Shown here: positions 31,925 through 43,468 of the stretch, piece by piece
How positions within the stretch are numbered: position 1 is the stretch's first letter
How the letters are laid out: each line of letters opens with the position of its first letter
Source: Brachionus koreanus
Lineage: Eukaryota; Rotifera; Eurotatoria; Ploima; Brachionidae
DNA length: 46,444 bases
Direction: 5' to 3'
Assembly (NCBI GenBank): GCA_016987375.1
Contig: PJRA01000030.1
Span: 367,214-413,657, forward strand
Position numbers and translations under genes: made by a program
Notes under the pieces: model-generated
Told to the model about the DNA's origin: nothing
Databases searched by the model: none
What the model saw: only the letters and a program-made list of their open reading frames with translations

Positions 31925-34640
31925 ACTATGCATGCGACTGGCTACATTGATCGTGATGCAAATGGCGTGCTCATAAATCAGTTTGATCTTGGACTTTTTG
32001 GGAGTGAACAAGATGAAAACAATGGTCCAAAAATATATGAATTTAAGTATAATCACTGTAATGCTCTTTTTTTATGGTGGTGAACGAAATACATCCGGTC
32101 AATTCACTTCCTTTTGAATGAGCAATAAAGTAAGAATTGAACATCTACTTGATTTTCCAGATGAAAACAATGAACTGTTTACTCGAAACAATACTCTTCC
32201 AGTCGTTATTCAACAAAGGGAAAAATTTAATTAAAACAGTCTTTTGTCATTTGCCGCCATATCAGCTCTAATGGATATTAAAATAGACAATTTTCTAAAT
32301 CATTATGTCAATAAAATACATGGCCGAAAGTAACATCGAACGAACTGAAGGCCAATATTTTCACATGCAGGGTAGTCAGATATTCTAGATACTGTAATTC
32401 TCGGAACTGAAGATGCATATGTTAGTGTTGTTGAATTCCAGAAAAAAAGACTTCCACAGATTCATCTATTGTTATTTAAAAAAAGAAGATAAAATACGAG
32501 ACGCAGCTACATTAGATCAAGTCATATGGGCTGAAATACTAAATTTTGAGTGTTGTCCTGATCTTCAACGTTTGGTCTTTAGCATTATGATTCATCGTTG
32601 TGATGAATTCTATTGGGACAACAATGTTGGATGTAAGCGTCATTTTCTAAAGCTGCCATCTAATGGAGCAATTATACTAGAGAATGCAATTACCTTGTAT
32701 GAACGACGCTAAGGTTTTGGTGTAACAAACGAGCAAGGTCAGTGGGTAACTAACGCTCGCCAGTATATTCCATATCTTTTAATCAAATACGGGAGTCATA
32801 TTATTGTCGAGTGATGCTCCAGTTCTAATAACGTCAATTATCCGTTCAAGTACGTATTTAAAGGCCACGACTTATAAAAAATCATAATACACAACCGAAA
32901 TGGTTAGCAGAGAGTGGATTACGATGAGATTGGTCATTTTGCTTTGTTTGAAGCCTCATTACAATGCTGAAGGCATTCTTCGATTTTAATCGTAATGACG
33001 AAGTGGCAAGACAATATTTTTAGACAGAAATTCCTCACCATTATTCATTTAGTGATGGGGAATGGAATCGTCGAGTGCGGATGATTCAACATGGAAAGTT
33101 AACTCGAATGTTCTCAGCTAATCCAAAAAAATCTCGGAGTTTTTGCATTCAAGCACTATTAATGCAGGTTTGATGTAATAAAAAACTTAAATTTTGACTA
33201 ATATTTTAATTTCAAAAATTTAAGATCCACAAGGTTCGAAGAATTACGGAAATTCGATGGCAAAGTGTTTCAGAGATTCAGATATGTGACAGTAACGCGT
33301 GGTTTAATAGAGAATCAGCAGCTATAGTGTCATTGTATTAGAGAGGCTGTTACTATTGAAGCAAATATTAGCCACAATTTTTTGTACTGTCAACCCATTA
33401 GAACCGTCTCCATTGGATCTGTGGAATGTATTCTCTAGAGATTTGGATGGTTTCGAAATTTTTAAACGAGGATTAGAGACAAAATTTCGAAACAATTTTA
33501 TTCGTAATGATCAGTTGGGCGACAAAATCGTTTTTGTGGATGAACCATTTTGTCCCCAACTGATGATTTTGGTAATGGAAAAATATTTTTGTTTGTAGTA
33601 ATTTTTGGTGTCCAAATAAATTTAAATATTAATTAACTATTCTAATTATTTAGACCATAATAAACTATGCCAAACCATTGCTGAGGTTGTTTTGCCTGGA
33701 GCATATACTAGGATTGTTGCATTACTTCTTTAAGATGGTCAAACGATTCATTCAAGGGTCCCTTTGCACTGCGATCATCATCCTACTTGAGATCATAGAG
33801 GTCGAAAATGTGAAGAACTGGGTAACTGCAAAATGTGTTGATTAACTTTGCATTTGGGTCAGCCTTTACTATAGACTCAGCAATGATTAAAAGTGAAAAA
33901 AACACTGCCATCTTGACTCATTTAAATAAGGATATTGACAGAATAAATGAGTTGTGTCTTAAGCGTGTAAGCCCTATTTTTAAACCCGGTTAATCTACCT
34001 GATAATTATGCGATGACTATGTTAAAGTTAAAAAGACTTTAATTTCCAGTAAAGCTGATATTTGCAATGACACTCAATAAGTCTCAGGGCGAGACAAAAT
34101 AGCAGTTTACCTGCCAGAGCCTGTATTCGCTCAAGAATAGCTATATGTAGCATTTCCTAGAGTACCCCTATTCGATGATGTTCCAATGTTGATTGAGAAT
34201 CGTCATTATTTTCAAAACAATAAGGCAAAATATTCCAGGCAGCTCAGATTATTGGACAAAAAACATTGCTTTTAATGACAAGTAAGTGAAATAATATTAA
34301 TAAATTTTAATTTTTTTTGTTTCATAATGTCTTAATATTTTTTTAAGTGTTAATGAATTTGTAAATGAGCATTTTCCTATTCAAAATTGGATAATGAAGC
34401 TCTTTGCAATTTCGCACAATAGATTGAAACTGTGATAGAAGTGCAACGAATCAATTTGTTTGCAGCTGACTATGAGGAACAATTGTCGAATGCATGAATG
34501 ATTTATCAACGAGCCGATTTGATAAAGCCAAAAAAAAATACATCATCAGATGGTCGAAATGAACACATGGATGAACATTATCCAGAAGAAGATGAACAAC
34601 AGGATCAGCTTCAAAGCGCATATTAGATAGTTTGTACATA
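31925..34640 (+). mobile_element. Decayed Helitron (Rep/helicase) transposon
   Basis: Plus-strand frames in order recover a Helitron ORF with many stops and shifts. Rep part: AYVSVVEFQKKRLPQIHLLL (about 32418-32475; the intact family has V-x-E-F-Q-K-R-G-L-P-H-A-H), then DKIRDAATLDQVIWAEI, NNVGCKRHFLKLPSNG and YIPYLLIKYGSHIIVE. Linker: DGEWNRRVRMIQHGKLTRMF near 33050-33110 and FEELRKFDGKVFQRFRYVTV near 33235-33290. Pif1-type helicase: DGQTIHSRVPLHC near 33735, AILTHLNKDIDRIN near 33910, FAMTLNKSQGE near 34070 and VYLPEPVFAQE...LYVAFPRVPLFDD near 34110-34175. The HUH histidine pair is damaged (QIH), and the helicase is split by stops, so it cannot move on its own. A C-terminal tail lies to 34640. 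Exact 5' TC and 3' CTRR ends were not located. Confidence 0.85.
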
Positions 34641-34682
34641 ATCAGCGAATTCTACACACAAATTTTAGGTGTATTTGTAAGA

Positions 34683-34718
34683 TGTAGGTGTATTGTATGC
34701 CTATATCCTACACCTACA
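34683..34718. repeat. 10-bp perfect hairpin after the Helitron relic
   Basis: TGTAGGTGTA and TACACCTACA are perfect complements separated by 16 bases. The surroundings repeat GGTGTA several times (34660-34815). Helitrons carry a 3' hairpin, but no CTRR end follows within a few bases, so the link is tentative. Confidence 0.55.
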
Positions 34719-36254
34719 CATTTGTCTTCTTTTTTTTCAATTTGGTGTATTTGGTGTAGATGTACAAGACAGCCTTTAAAATAGACCAGAAATTTAGGAG
34801 TATTTGGTGTAAAAAAATAAAAAAATATTTAAAATTAAGTCAATTTTAAATTGTTAAATTCAATACACATGTTTTTTAACGTTAATCAATGAAATAATAA
34901 TTTTTAAATAAATTTGACTTTAAATTAAATATGTGCCTTATTAAAAGAATTGTCTCAAATAAATTTCATCAAACCACCTTATCGGCTTTGTTTTTTTCCT
35001 TTTATACTGTTTTCAGCTCTTCTCCAGGCTTTTTCGAAGGTAAAACCAGCCGGAACATGAATTCACCACATTTTACGTAAAATTACGTTAATTCACTATA
35101 TTTTAAGATAATTGACGTTTTCTAGAAACTGGTATTGCACGTAATTTATCGTAAAATTCATCGGATCGTAGCAGCGTTGTAAAATAATTTTAAATAAATT
35201 ATCATACTTATAATACTCATACTTAAATATTTTTTTAAGACATATATCTATATTTTCTTGTTTTTAAAGAGACCTTATAAAATCTTGAACAATCATTTAA
35301 ATGAGTGCGCTTGCGCACTCAATGGGGTCCGGGGCAAAGTTCTGGGATAGAAATTCGGGTTTTAAGCTATAAAAATAACTTTTTAAGTAGTTTATACTAA
35401 TTCAAGCATTTAAATATGAATAAAAACAATGTACATAGCTAGGTGAATATTTTTTAATATTTTTAGCTTAGGGTAGAATAATGATGCTGACAGCTCGATT
35501 CATCACTGCTTATTTTTATTTTTAAGATTTAACTTTTTTATAAATTAAACATATTTCGTTGTCTTAATTTTTAGCAAGGCCAACAATTTCCTACATAGCT
35601 AAATCTAAAACATCCATAATTGGAAAAAAAAATGCTTTGTTTAATTAAAAGTTGTTTAAATAAAAAATTAAATTATAATTAAAAGAAAAAGAAAAAATTT
35701 GGTTCGTAAATTCTTATTTAGTTTTAGAAAAAATATTTATGACATATTAAGTACTAATTTAATCTGCAAACGAAGCAAAGCCGAGTGAGCAATTGATTTT
35801 TCATTTTTTAATTTTAATTTTGATCCAAAATCAAAAAAAATTCAAATCAAAAAAAATAGCGAGACGAAGCCGAGTAAGCATCCGTCATTATTCAAAACTA
35901 CTTCATATTATCTTTAAATAATTTTTGTGAAGAGTAAAAAAATATTAAAATATAGTAAAAAAAATTAAATAAATTGTAAATAATTAAAGATATGTTCTAG
36001 CTTTTACCATCAACTCTTCTTTTAAATAAATTAACTTTAATTAAGCTAATTATATAAAATTAAAAATAATTAAAAAATCAGAAATAGAAAGAAAAAATCC
36101 AAGATTAAGAGAAGCATTGGGCCCGACACATCAGAGTCTAGTTATTTTAATGAACTGTCAAAAATAAAAGACAAAGATATCTAGAAAAAATAATATAAAT
36201 TTATTTAATTTTAAAATCTATAAATTTAATTGGAAAAAAAATTTGAAATATTAA
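34719..36254. other. Repeat-rich intergenic region
   Basis: No gene. Contains palindromic TTTTACGTAAAATTACGT near 35075-35095, a strong GC hairpin at 35303-35320 (GAGTGCG-CTTG-CGCACTC) followed by GGGGTCCGGGGC, and two related GAAGCCGAGTGAGC-like motifs (about 35770-35790 and 35860-35880), suggesting dispersed repeat fragments. Confidence 0.5.
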
Positions 36255-36525
36255 TTCTTTTTTTTTCTTATTCATTCCTTGTGAAGCCTAAGGGGTGCTC
36301 ATCTTTTTTCTTAGAGTGAAATCTCTGATCTGACGCAGAGTTGGCTACATCAAGTTTATCATATTTTTTTTCCTTATTCACTCCTTGTAATAATTTTTTA
36401 TAATTCTTGGACGGTCGGGTAGTTAGCCCAACGCGCTTGCAGTCGGGACTGAATGAAGGTTTGAACCCTCGACCTCCTGATTGATGTCGAGTGTTCGAAC
36501 CACTACACTATAGGACCGAAAAGTT
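36255..36525 (-). mobile_element. tRNA-derived SINE-like element
   Basis: On the minus strand the head (about 36520 to 36455) shows an A box (TAGTGTAGTGG), a D-arm-like GTGT...ACAC stem and a B box (GGTTCAAACCT) at the spacing of a tRNA. It does not fold as a good anticodon arm, so it is not a functional tRNA. A body follows, with CGCGTTGGGCTAACTACCCG, then two copies of ACAAGGARTGAATAAG (about 36365-36391 and 36259-36285) and an A-rich end. This head-body-tail order is that of a SINE. The plus strand also carries an A-box-like and B-box-like pair because the T-arm motif is palindromic, so orientation is not certain. No target-site duplication identified. Confidence 0.5.
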
Positions 36526-37470
36526 GATCATTACCCAGTTAAAGCTGGTTCCCCATTTTTTTATGAATAAGTGTTTAAACATTCGTAAGATTTTTTTCTC
36601 TTTTGTGAGGATTGAACCTGCTACCCTTTGTTTCTGTGACTATACACAAATCTTTCGATACGGACTTTCTTTTCAATTATTTCTTAATGTTAAAGATTTT
36701 AAAAATATTCAAAAATAATAGGTTCTTATTTTCTTATAGAAAAGAAAGCAATTGAAAACTATTAGTCCAAAAAAAATGTTTATCAATTAAACTGAATAAA
36801 TTTTAAGTTAAATGCAAAATTTTACATTAAAATTTTAATTAGTTTAAAGTAGTTTTAGCTAACTTTTTCAACAAAAAATCGTCTTGTTTATTTATGAACA
36901 AAAAAAAAAGATAAATTTTATAATGAATAATTTATTTTATTAAAAATAAAATTATTTTTTAATTAAAATATTTTATTGTTGAGCTAAATGTTTTAATTAT
37001 TATATCTAAAACTTTCGTTCGCATACAAAATGAGCTAAAATAATCACGATAACTGGTAAGTTTCATTTAAAAAAAAAAAAACAAAGATTATTTCTATAAT
37101 CGACCAACTATGCGCCAAGCGAGCAAGATAGGCAAGCACAGACGATTTACTTAACATACCCAAATGTAGGGTATCATCACTGCATCCAATCAGGCCAGCT
37201 TAGACACAGCTTCGATCGACCAAGTCCGTACCAGGAAAAAAAGTCTAAAACAATTTCAATCAGTTTCATATTCTCTCTATCGTAATGAGTGTTGTTTTTT
37301 TCAATCGATACAGTTTAAAATTTAGATTTTATTTTAAGTTATAAAGGCTAGCAAGAAAAATTTTTAAATTTAAAATTTGAAAACAAAAATACTAAAAAAA
37401 AAAGACTCAAACAGGACTAGATATAATATTAACACAAATAATCATATATATATGTATAGTATGTATATGT
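36526..37470. other. 3' flank of the TALE gene and spacer
   Basis: The part next to 37470 is probably the 3' UTR of the minus-strand homeobox gene; 37105-37240 is richer in GC than the rest (for example GCGCCAAGCGAGCAAGATAG) and could be UTR or an unrecognised element. A minus-strand AATAAA (37328-37333) may be the polyadenylation signal. Confidence 0.4.
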
Positions 37471-39304
37471 TTAAATTAAGTCGGAGACAAGGCCAAAGTT
37501 GACTTTGGGTTTTTTGGCCGCTTCGCACTGCTGTTGCTGTAGCTGTTGCTGTTGTTGCTGATGGTTTATTAATTGCTGAAATTGTAGCTGTAATTGTTGT
37601 AGGTAAAAACTTTGATCTTGTTTAAATACAGAATCGTCTGTATCCGATCTGTCTGATTTAATTGGTGATTCAGTCATCAATTGGTCGTTTAGGAAACAAT
37701 TGGACAAATGAGTTTTTCTTTTGACAATGCCCGAAGTGTTCGGACTGCTCGACATACTGGTGCCACTGTTCGTGCTGCTATTAGCACTAGTGCTACTGCT
37801 GCTGTTGTTCAAATGAGTTGACGATTGCAATAAATTTGCAATTACGGTCGAATTGTAAATGGCATTTTGAATTAGATTGAACTGTTGCTGTTGTTGCTGA
37901 AGATTACGAATTAAATTTTCGTAAAAAAGCTCCGGGTAAGAGGACTGATTGAGACTGGTCTGAATGGAGGTCTCGTTGTCCGAGCTCTCGTCGTTCATTT
38001 CCTGGTCCAGTTTTGGCCGGCGAGTCTTTGAACTGCTGCACGGCGTGCTGTTTAGTCTTGTGCGAAAAGTCTGCTTGTAGCATTTGTTAGATCTAACGCG
38101 TTTGTTAGCGAACCATTTGCGCACCTGTTTGGCCGAGATGTTGGCCTCGCGTGCCAGAACATTTGTCATATTCTCGTCCGGATACGGATACTCCTGGTTT
38201 TCAAAGAACCACTTGTTAAGAATGTCGACCACGTGATCGGGAAAAAAGCGATTTCCCCGGCCTTGGCGACGCTGCCCCACCGAATCGTCGTCGTTCTCGT
38301 AGTCAATGGTTTTCGAGTTGTTCATGGAGGGCGGCGATGACGACGTCGAGCATGCAGACGAAGAGGACGAGGACGAATAAACAGTCTTGTAGCTTGAGTA
38401 AGCCGGCGTTTGACATGCCGACTGAAGCTGTGATGATTGAATGTAAATTGGCTCCGACTTTGGAAACTGATGCTCATAGACAAACTCGGGCGACAACATT
38501 GTACTAACTGACCAGAATAAAAATATTTAATTTTACTTTTGAGCTTTAATTTTTTTTTTTTTTGATTAATAAAATCTTAATAATAAAATTTTAATCTATT
38601 AATTTGAGATTACTCTAATCAACTGATAAATATTAGAAGTAAAATTTAGAAAAAAAATTTATATGATTTTAAAAAAAAAAATTTATTTTTTAATTAAATT
38701 GAAAGGAAAAAAAAATTTTTTTTTTATTTGAAAAAAATATGATGTAATAAACGCACTAATTGAATGCTTAAATAGAGCTATTCTGACCGAGGCTTATCGC
38801 TTTATTAAAACAAACTAAGACCTAATAATTTGATTCATGACTTAATTAGATAAACTTAGTCTGAGCTAGTCGCAATTGACAAATTAGTTGTCAATTGAGT
38901 CTGTTTACGTGTGTTCAAACTGTTCATAGCTGTCAAATCGGAATTTAGCACTAAATTGAATTGTGTTGCACAGAGAAAGAGATCTTATCCGAGGAAGTTA
39001 AGATAAGCGAGCAATGATTATCGATTGGTGCCTAAAAAAATATTCTAATAATCATCGGAGCAAGCAAATTAGAAAAAAATTTGTCACTAAGGGTTTTGCT
39101 TGAGGAATTAAGAGCAATTTGAAATACCTACCGTTTAGATTTGAGCCGGAGCGCTTTCTCAGCAAGCATTTCAATTTGTTATCTAGCTGAAACGAAGCAA
39201 ATTAAAATTGAGTTTGTATTTTTTGTGAGTGTGCGATTTAGTACCTGATTTTCGTCGTCCGTTTGAAAGACTCCATGTGCGTTTAGAGTGCCCGTATCGA
39301 CCAT
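37471..39304 (-). CDS. TALE-class homeobox transcription factor, three exons
   Basis: Minus-strand exons: 39304-39245 (start codon), 39186-39132 and 38507-37471. Spliced phases 0 and 1 agree and give 383 residues. The big exon opens with an acceptor (CTGGTCAG) eight bases before its first ATG and is in frame with MVDTGTLNAHGVFQTDDENQ (exon 1) and LDNKLKCLLRKRSGSNLN (exon 2), so the start lies upstream. The homeodomain (about residues 120-180) shows FFENQEYPYPDE, the three-residue loop extension that defines TALE proteins, and QVRKWFANKRVR as recognition helix. Position 50 is Ala, where most TALE proteins have Ile and PBC proteins Gly. The flanks are Ser-rich (N-terminal) and Gln/Ser-rich (C-terminal), typical activation regions; no MEIS or PBC domain is seen. 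It could belong to the rapidly evolving spiralian-specific TALE group; that is inference. Nuclear DNA-binding role expected. Confidence 0.85.
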
Positions 39305-39770
39305 TTTTTTCTTGCGACTGGCTTTTTTTTTAATTGCTTCCAATTTACAGTTGGCTTAGCTATGTTCAAACAACAACAAATATTAAAAAAACATCAAGTC
39401 TAAAATTGTACAAAAATTTATAAGAATTCAGGTCCATAAATAAATCGAATATTGGAAAAAAGGATAGAAATTAAAGTATGCAATTGATCGAAATATGCAC
39501 ACAGGTTCTATTTTTATCTCCAAGTGTCTAAATATGGATTTTTTTAAAATAAAAAGTTAACTCAAAAATTGCGTTTTTTTTGTTAAATTCCTCTATTTTT
39601 TTCAAGTCCAATAAAAAAGAAAATTTTCCAAACTCTTCTATTCAACGTGTCTCGTTTCATATCACTTTTTAATTAAACTATTTCGAATTTTACTCTCGAT
39701 TACACAAGCTATCGAGTCATGTGCTTGGCTCGAGCCACCATGTTAAGTACTTGATGCGTCTCTTATATTT

Positions 39771-39800
39771 TTCTCTTTTTCTCTCTCTCTCTCTCTTTCT
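39771..39800. repeat. (CT)n microsatellite
   Basis: CT-repeat tract in the upstream region of the TALE gene; on the coding strand it is a GA repeat, which in animals can bind GAGA-type factors, although this is not shown here. Confidence 0.75.
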
Positions 39801-41527
39801 TTTTTTGTTTAATCTGTCTTGCCATCAGTGAAACAATTAATGCAAAGCCAATCTTCTACTCCTACTTATTTTGTTGAGTTTGCATAATCCGATTTGAGAG
39901 GGGTATTCAAATAAGAAAAAAAAAAGCATTCATCCAATTTATGTCTTAATTTGACGAGTTTTTGGAATTTTTAAGGCAAAATTTTTAACATTTTTTCAGT
40001 TTTTCTTAATTTAGCGCCTAATCCAAAGGTCACCCATTCAAAGACAGACTTATTCTATGAGCTAAATAGTCCAAAAATTAAAAAAATTGTCTATATTTTT
40101 TTTGTATATTTATATACACATGTATGTATGTATATTCAGTTTGTCTATTCAATTTTAAAATTTAACTCTGAAAACAATTTGAACAAAATTGCGTAGTTGA
40201 AGAGGTATTGGTGTACACAGTGAATCGAGTCAAAAAAGTTGTTTGAAATTATTTGATATGTTCAAAATTATCCAATAGACGTAAAATAAACACTATGGTT
40301 CCCTTCGAATTGTTTACTATTGCTTACATGTACAACACGCATTTCCAAAGTGTTCAATTTTCTAAAAAGCACACTTTGGTTCTATTTAGTAACACTAATC
40401 TATATCTATTCTCTAGACTTTTTTCTAGAAGCTTACAAAATTTGAGTGTTTGACTTTTAGTCTAAGCTTCTTGCAGTTTCTAGTTAATAGTAGTTGAAAA
40501 ATTAAAAAAACTGCAGCTTAAATACGTACTATATCGATACTATTATTATTTTATTAAACTAGTGTGTTTAATAAAAAATTTAAGATTTAAACAAAAAACT
40601 GAAAATGTGAGCGTTAAAAATTTTAAAATTTAAATTTTTTTAAATGTTAGTTTATTTATTTTTATTTAGTAAAATGATGCATATCGTTTTTGATTAATTT
40701 TTTTATTTCTAATTTGAAAAAAAGAAAGAAAAATTTTTATTTATTTTTTTTATTTTTCTGGTAACATATTCAATTTTTTGATAATATTTCATTGAATTAA
40801 AAGATTTTATATTTTTTGTATGTTTAAAAAAATTTATCGTTTTACAAGATTTTTTTTTATAAGCAGACTCAATAAATTCAAAAATCAAAGCATTGAAGAA
40901 ATATTAAATCAAGTTAAAGAGGTTGAAGTTGCACTAGATATGAATTTTAAAATTAATAGTAGGTTGCTTCAAAAGAGTTAAGAAAATTGAATTTTATTAC
41001 GATTTTCGTTTTGATTAGTTTTGATTTTTTCTGTTTTAATAAAAAGCACATTTGAGTAAAAATATCCAAAACTTTTTTTTGATTTGGTTTTTGAATCATA
41101 AATTTAAATTGATGAATTATTTTATTTAATTTTTTTATCAGAATTAAAAAATAATATAATTTTCCAGGATAAATAAATTAAACTTGAAATAAAAAAGAAA
41201 AAAGTTTAAATCTTTTTTCTAATTTAACTCATTTTCCTACAATTTATTTTAATAAAATATTCTTTCTTTTCTTTTTTTGTAATCAAAATTTTTTTTTACA
41301 TTTTAAAAATAAAGACAAGTCATTTTTTGTAAAATTTTATATTTTAATTGAAAAAAACTTAAAAAAATAGTTTTGAATTGCCGCATCAAGGCTAATTACA
41401 TAAACTCGTTATTTTTAAAATTAATTTGATAATTTTATACAAAAATTATTCCTAACATGCTGGCTGAAGAAAAGATGCTGCATCGTTTGGAACTGTCCAT
41501 TGGAAATTCCCTTCTAAATTATTTTTT

Positions 41528-41550
41528 AAATAAATAAATAAATAAATAAT
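41528..41550. repeat. (AAAT)n microsatellite
   Basis: Five to six tandem AAAT units. Confidence 0.8.
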
Positions 41551-43468
41551 TTTATAAATTTAAATCTTTTTGCGAAAAGCTTTATCGACTGGCTTGGATG
41601 AGGATGAAAAAAAAACAGAAATAATGTAGATGACTATTCCAAGTGTTCACAAATGTTGTTGAAAAATTTATGTTAAGCCAATACCAAACTGTTCGGTCCC
41701 TTGCTGATCAAATTAAATTTTTTCTTGAAATTCAATAAATTTATTTTATCATAATTACATGATACATGGTTGTTTTTTTCTGGAAAACAAAATTTAAATT
41801 TTGTCTTGTTCAATTTAATTTATGAATCTAAAATAATGAAATATGATTATTCAAATAATTTGAGGTAAGCTAATAATATGGACAGCACTGAATTTAACTT
41901 TTTTTTAAGTCCTTCATTTTAACCCAACAAATAGAAAAGAAAACGTATAATAAAATGAAAAAATATAAGAACTAATTTAAAGAATTGAACTATAAGCTTC
42001 TTTTATAATTAACTTGAATATTTGAAATGGTGAATTGAATTTTACATTATTAACTGTGAGTTAGGGGTGATATGACGCAAGATATTCGATTAGTTGTTGA
42101 TGGTTTGTTCTATTAGTTTGGAATTGGTAAAAGTTTAAAGAAATATCAATAAGGTTGAAAAAAAGAAGATTTTGGTTTAAAAATGACATGATTTTTTTTG
42201 CAAATAAAATTTTTTTTCAGAAAAAAAAATCAAATAAAAAAATGTAAAATTAAAAAATTTAAGAATCCATTTTCTTAATCAATCAAATCAGTCTCAATTA
42301 GCGCCTACTAATAACTTTTAAATTACAAACTCTTTATTTTTCAAATTGTTGTATTAAATTCGATAATTTTCAAATAAAATTTAACTTATTATTAAATCAT
42401 AATTGGAACTCTTTAATTCGACTGAAAAGCAGCATCTTTTTTACACTGGTATTACTTTTAGAATACAATTTTAAAAATTTAAAAGCTTTTTTTGAGTTAA
42501 TTTACTTTTAAAAATTTAATTAAATTAATTTTAAAATAATTTTAAAGATTTAAAAATATTTCTATTTCATATTTTTTATTTATTTGGATGCTTCCAATAA
42601 TGTTTTTTGGTTTTAATTTTTTTCTTTGTTTAAAAACATTAAAATTAAATAATTATTTTTCAAATTTTTTTTAAAGCAATTAATGCATATTTTTGAAAAA
42701 GTTGAAATATTTTTTCTATTGTTTTTTGAATTGAAAATATATGATAAAATTTGTTAGAAATCAAAAATAATCAGTCAGAAAAGTGTTCTGTTGAATAAAA
42801 TACAAGTAAATAGCTAATTTTAGAAAATTTTTTTAGAAGATCTATCGAATTAATCGATGTCTAGCAAGTTGTTTTGAAAAAAAAAACGTAAAACTCATAT
42901 CAAATTTAATTTCAAATATTTTCATCAAATAAGTCACGTTTTCAAAGTTCTAAAAAATCCGCATTCATTTTCGGAAATTTACAATTTGATGAGCATTTAA
43001 TAAATGTTTATGACATTTGATTGTTTTTCATAGATGAGTCCTAGAAAAATATTTATCTTTATATTTATATCAAAGAGATTAAAATTTATAAGGTGTCATT
43101 AGGTTTGAAAGCTCCGTCAACAAATTTACTTTACTTTCAAATTCACATAAAAATTTAAAATCAATTAGCTTTATGAGATGATTAGGCTAAATTTATAATT
43201 TTTGGATAAATGTCGTGATTTATTTATCTCGGTGAGTTAAATATTTTGCAAGTTTAAACAAATGAAGTGAAGTGTAAAAGATTTATCTAATGGACTGAAA
43301 AGAAACTTGAATATTTTGTTTTATTTTTTTAAAACTTAACCAAAATTTTATGTACAATTCAGAGTATAAATTATAAAAAAGATTAAAATTATATTAATTT
43401 ATCATTTTAAGTTGATTAAAGCTAAAGATAAACGACGGCTAATACGCGGCAATATCAAACAAATTTTC

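Larger units (their letters stand above)
39305..43468. other. Long intergenic region upstream of the TALE gene
   Basis: Promoter side of the homeobox gene on the left, 3' side of the Ig gene on the right. Microsatellites: (CT)n at about 39771-39800 and (AAAT)n at 41528-41550. A hairpin CCAAAGTG/CACTTTGG lies at 40345-40379. A short minus-strand coding-like piece is at about 41460-41517. Otherwise AT-rich without a supported gene. Confidence 0.45.

Noticed and set aside
36431..36518. Functional tRNA gene
   Set aside because: A and B boxes are present but the anticodon arm does not pair on either strand, and repeat-like flanks favour a SINE.
37471..38499. SIX or PBC class for the homeobox gene
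   Set aside because: The YPYP loop extension excludes SIX; the absence of a PBC domain and Ala instead of Gly at position 50 argue against PBC.
40253..40453. 66-residue plus frame upstream of the TALE gene
   Set aside because: No domain; contains the CCAAAGTG/CACTTTGG hairpin and has no splice or expression support.
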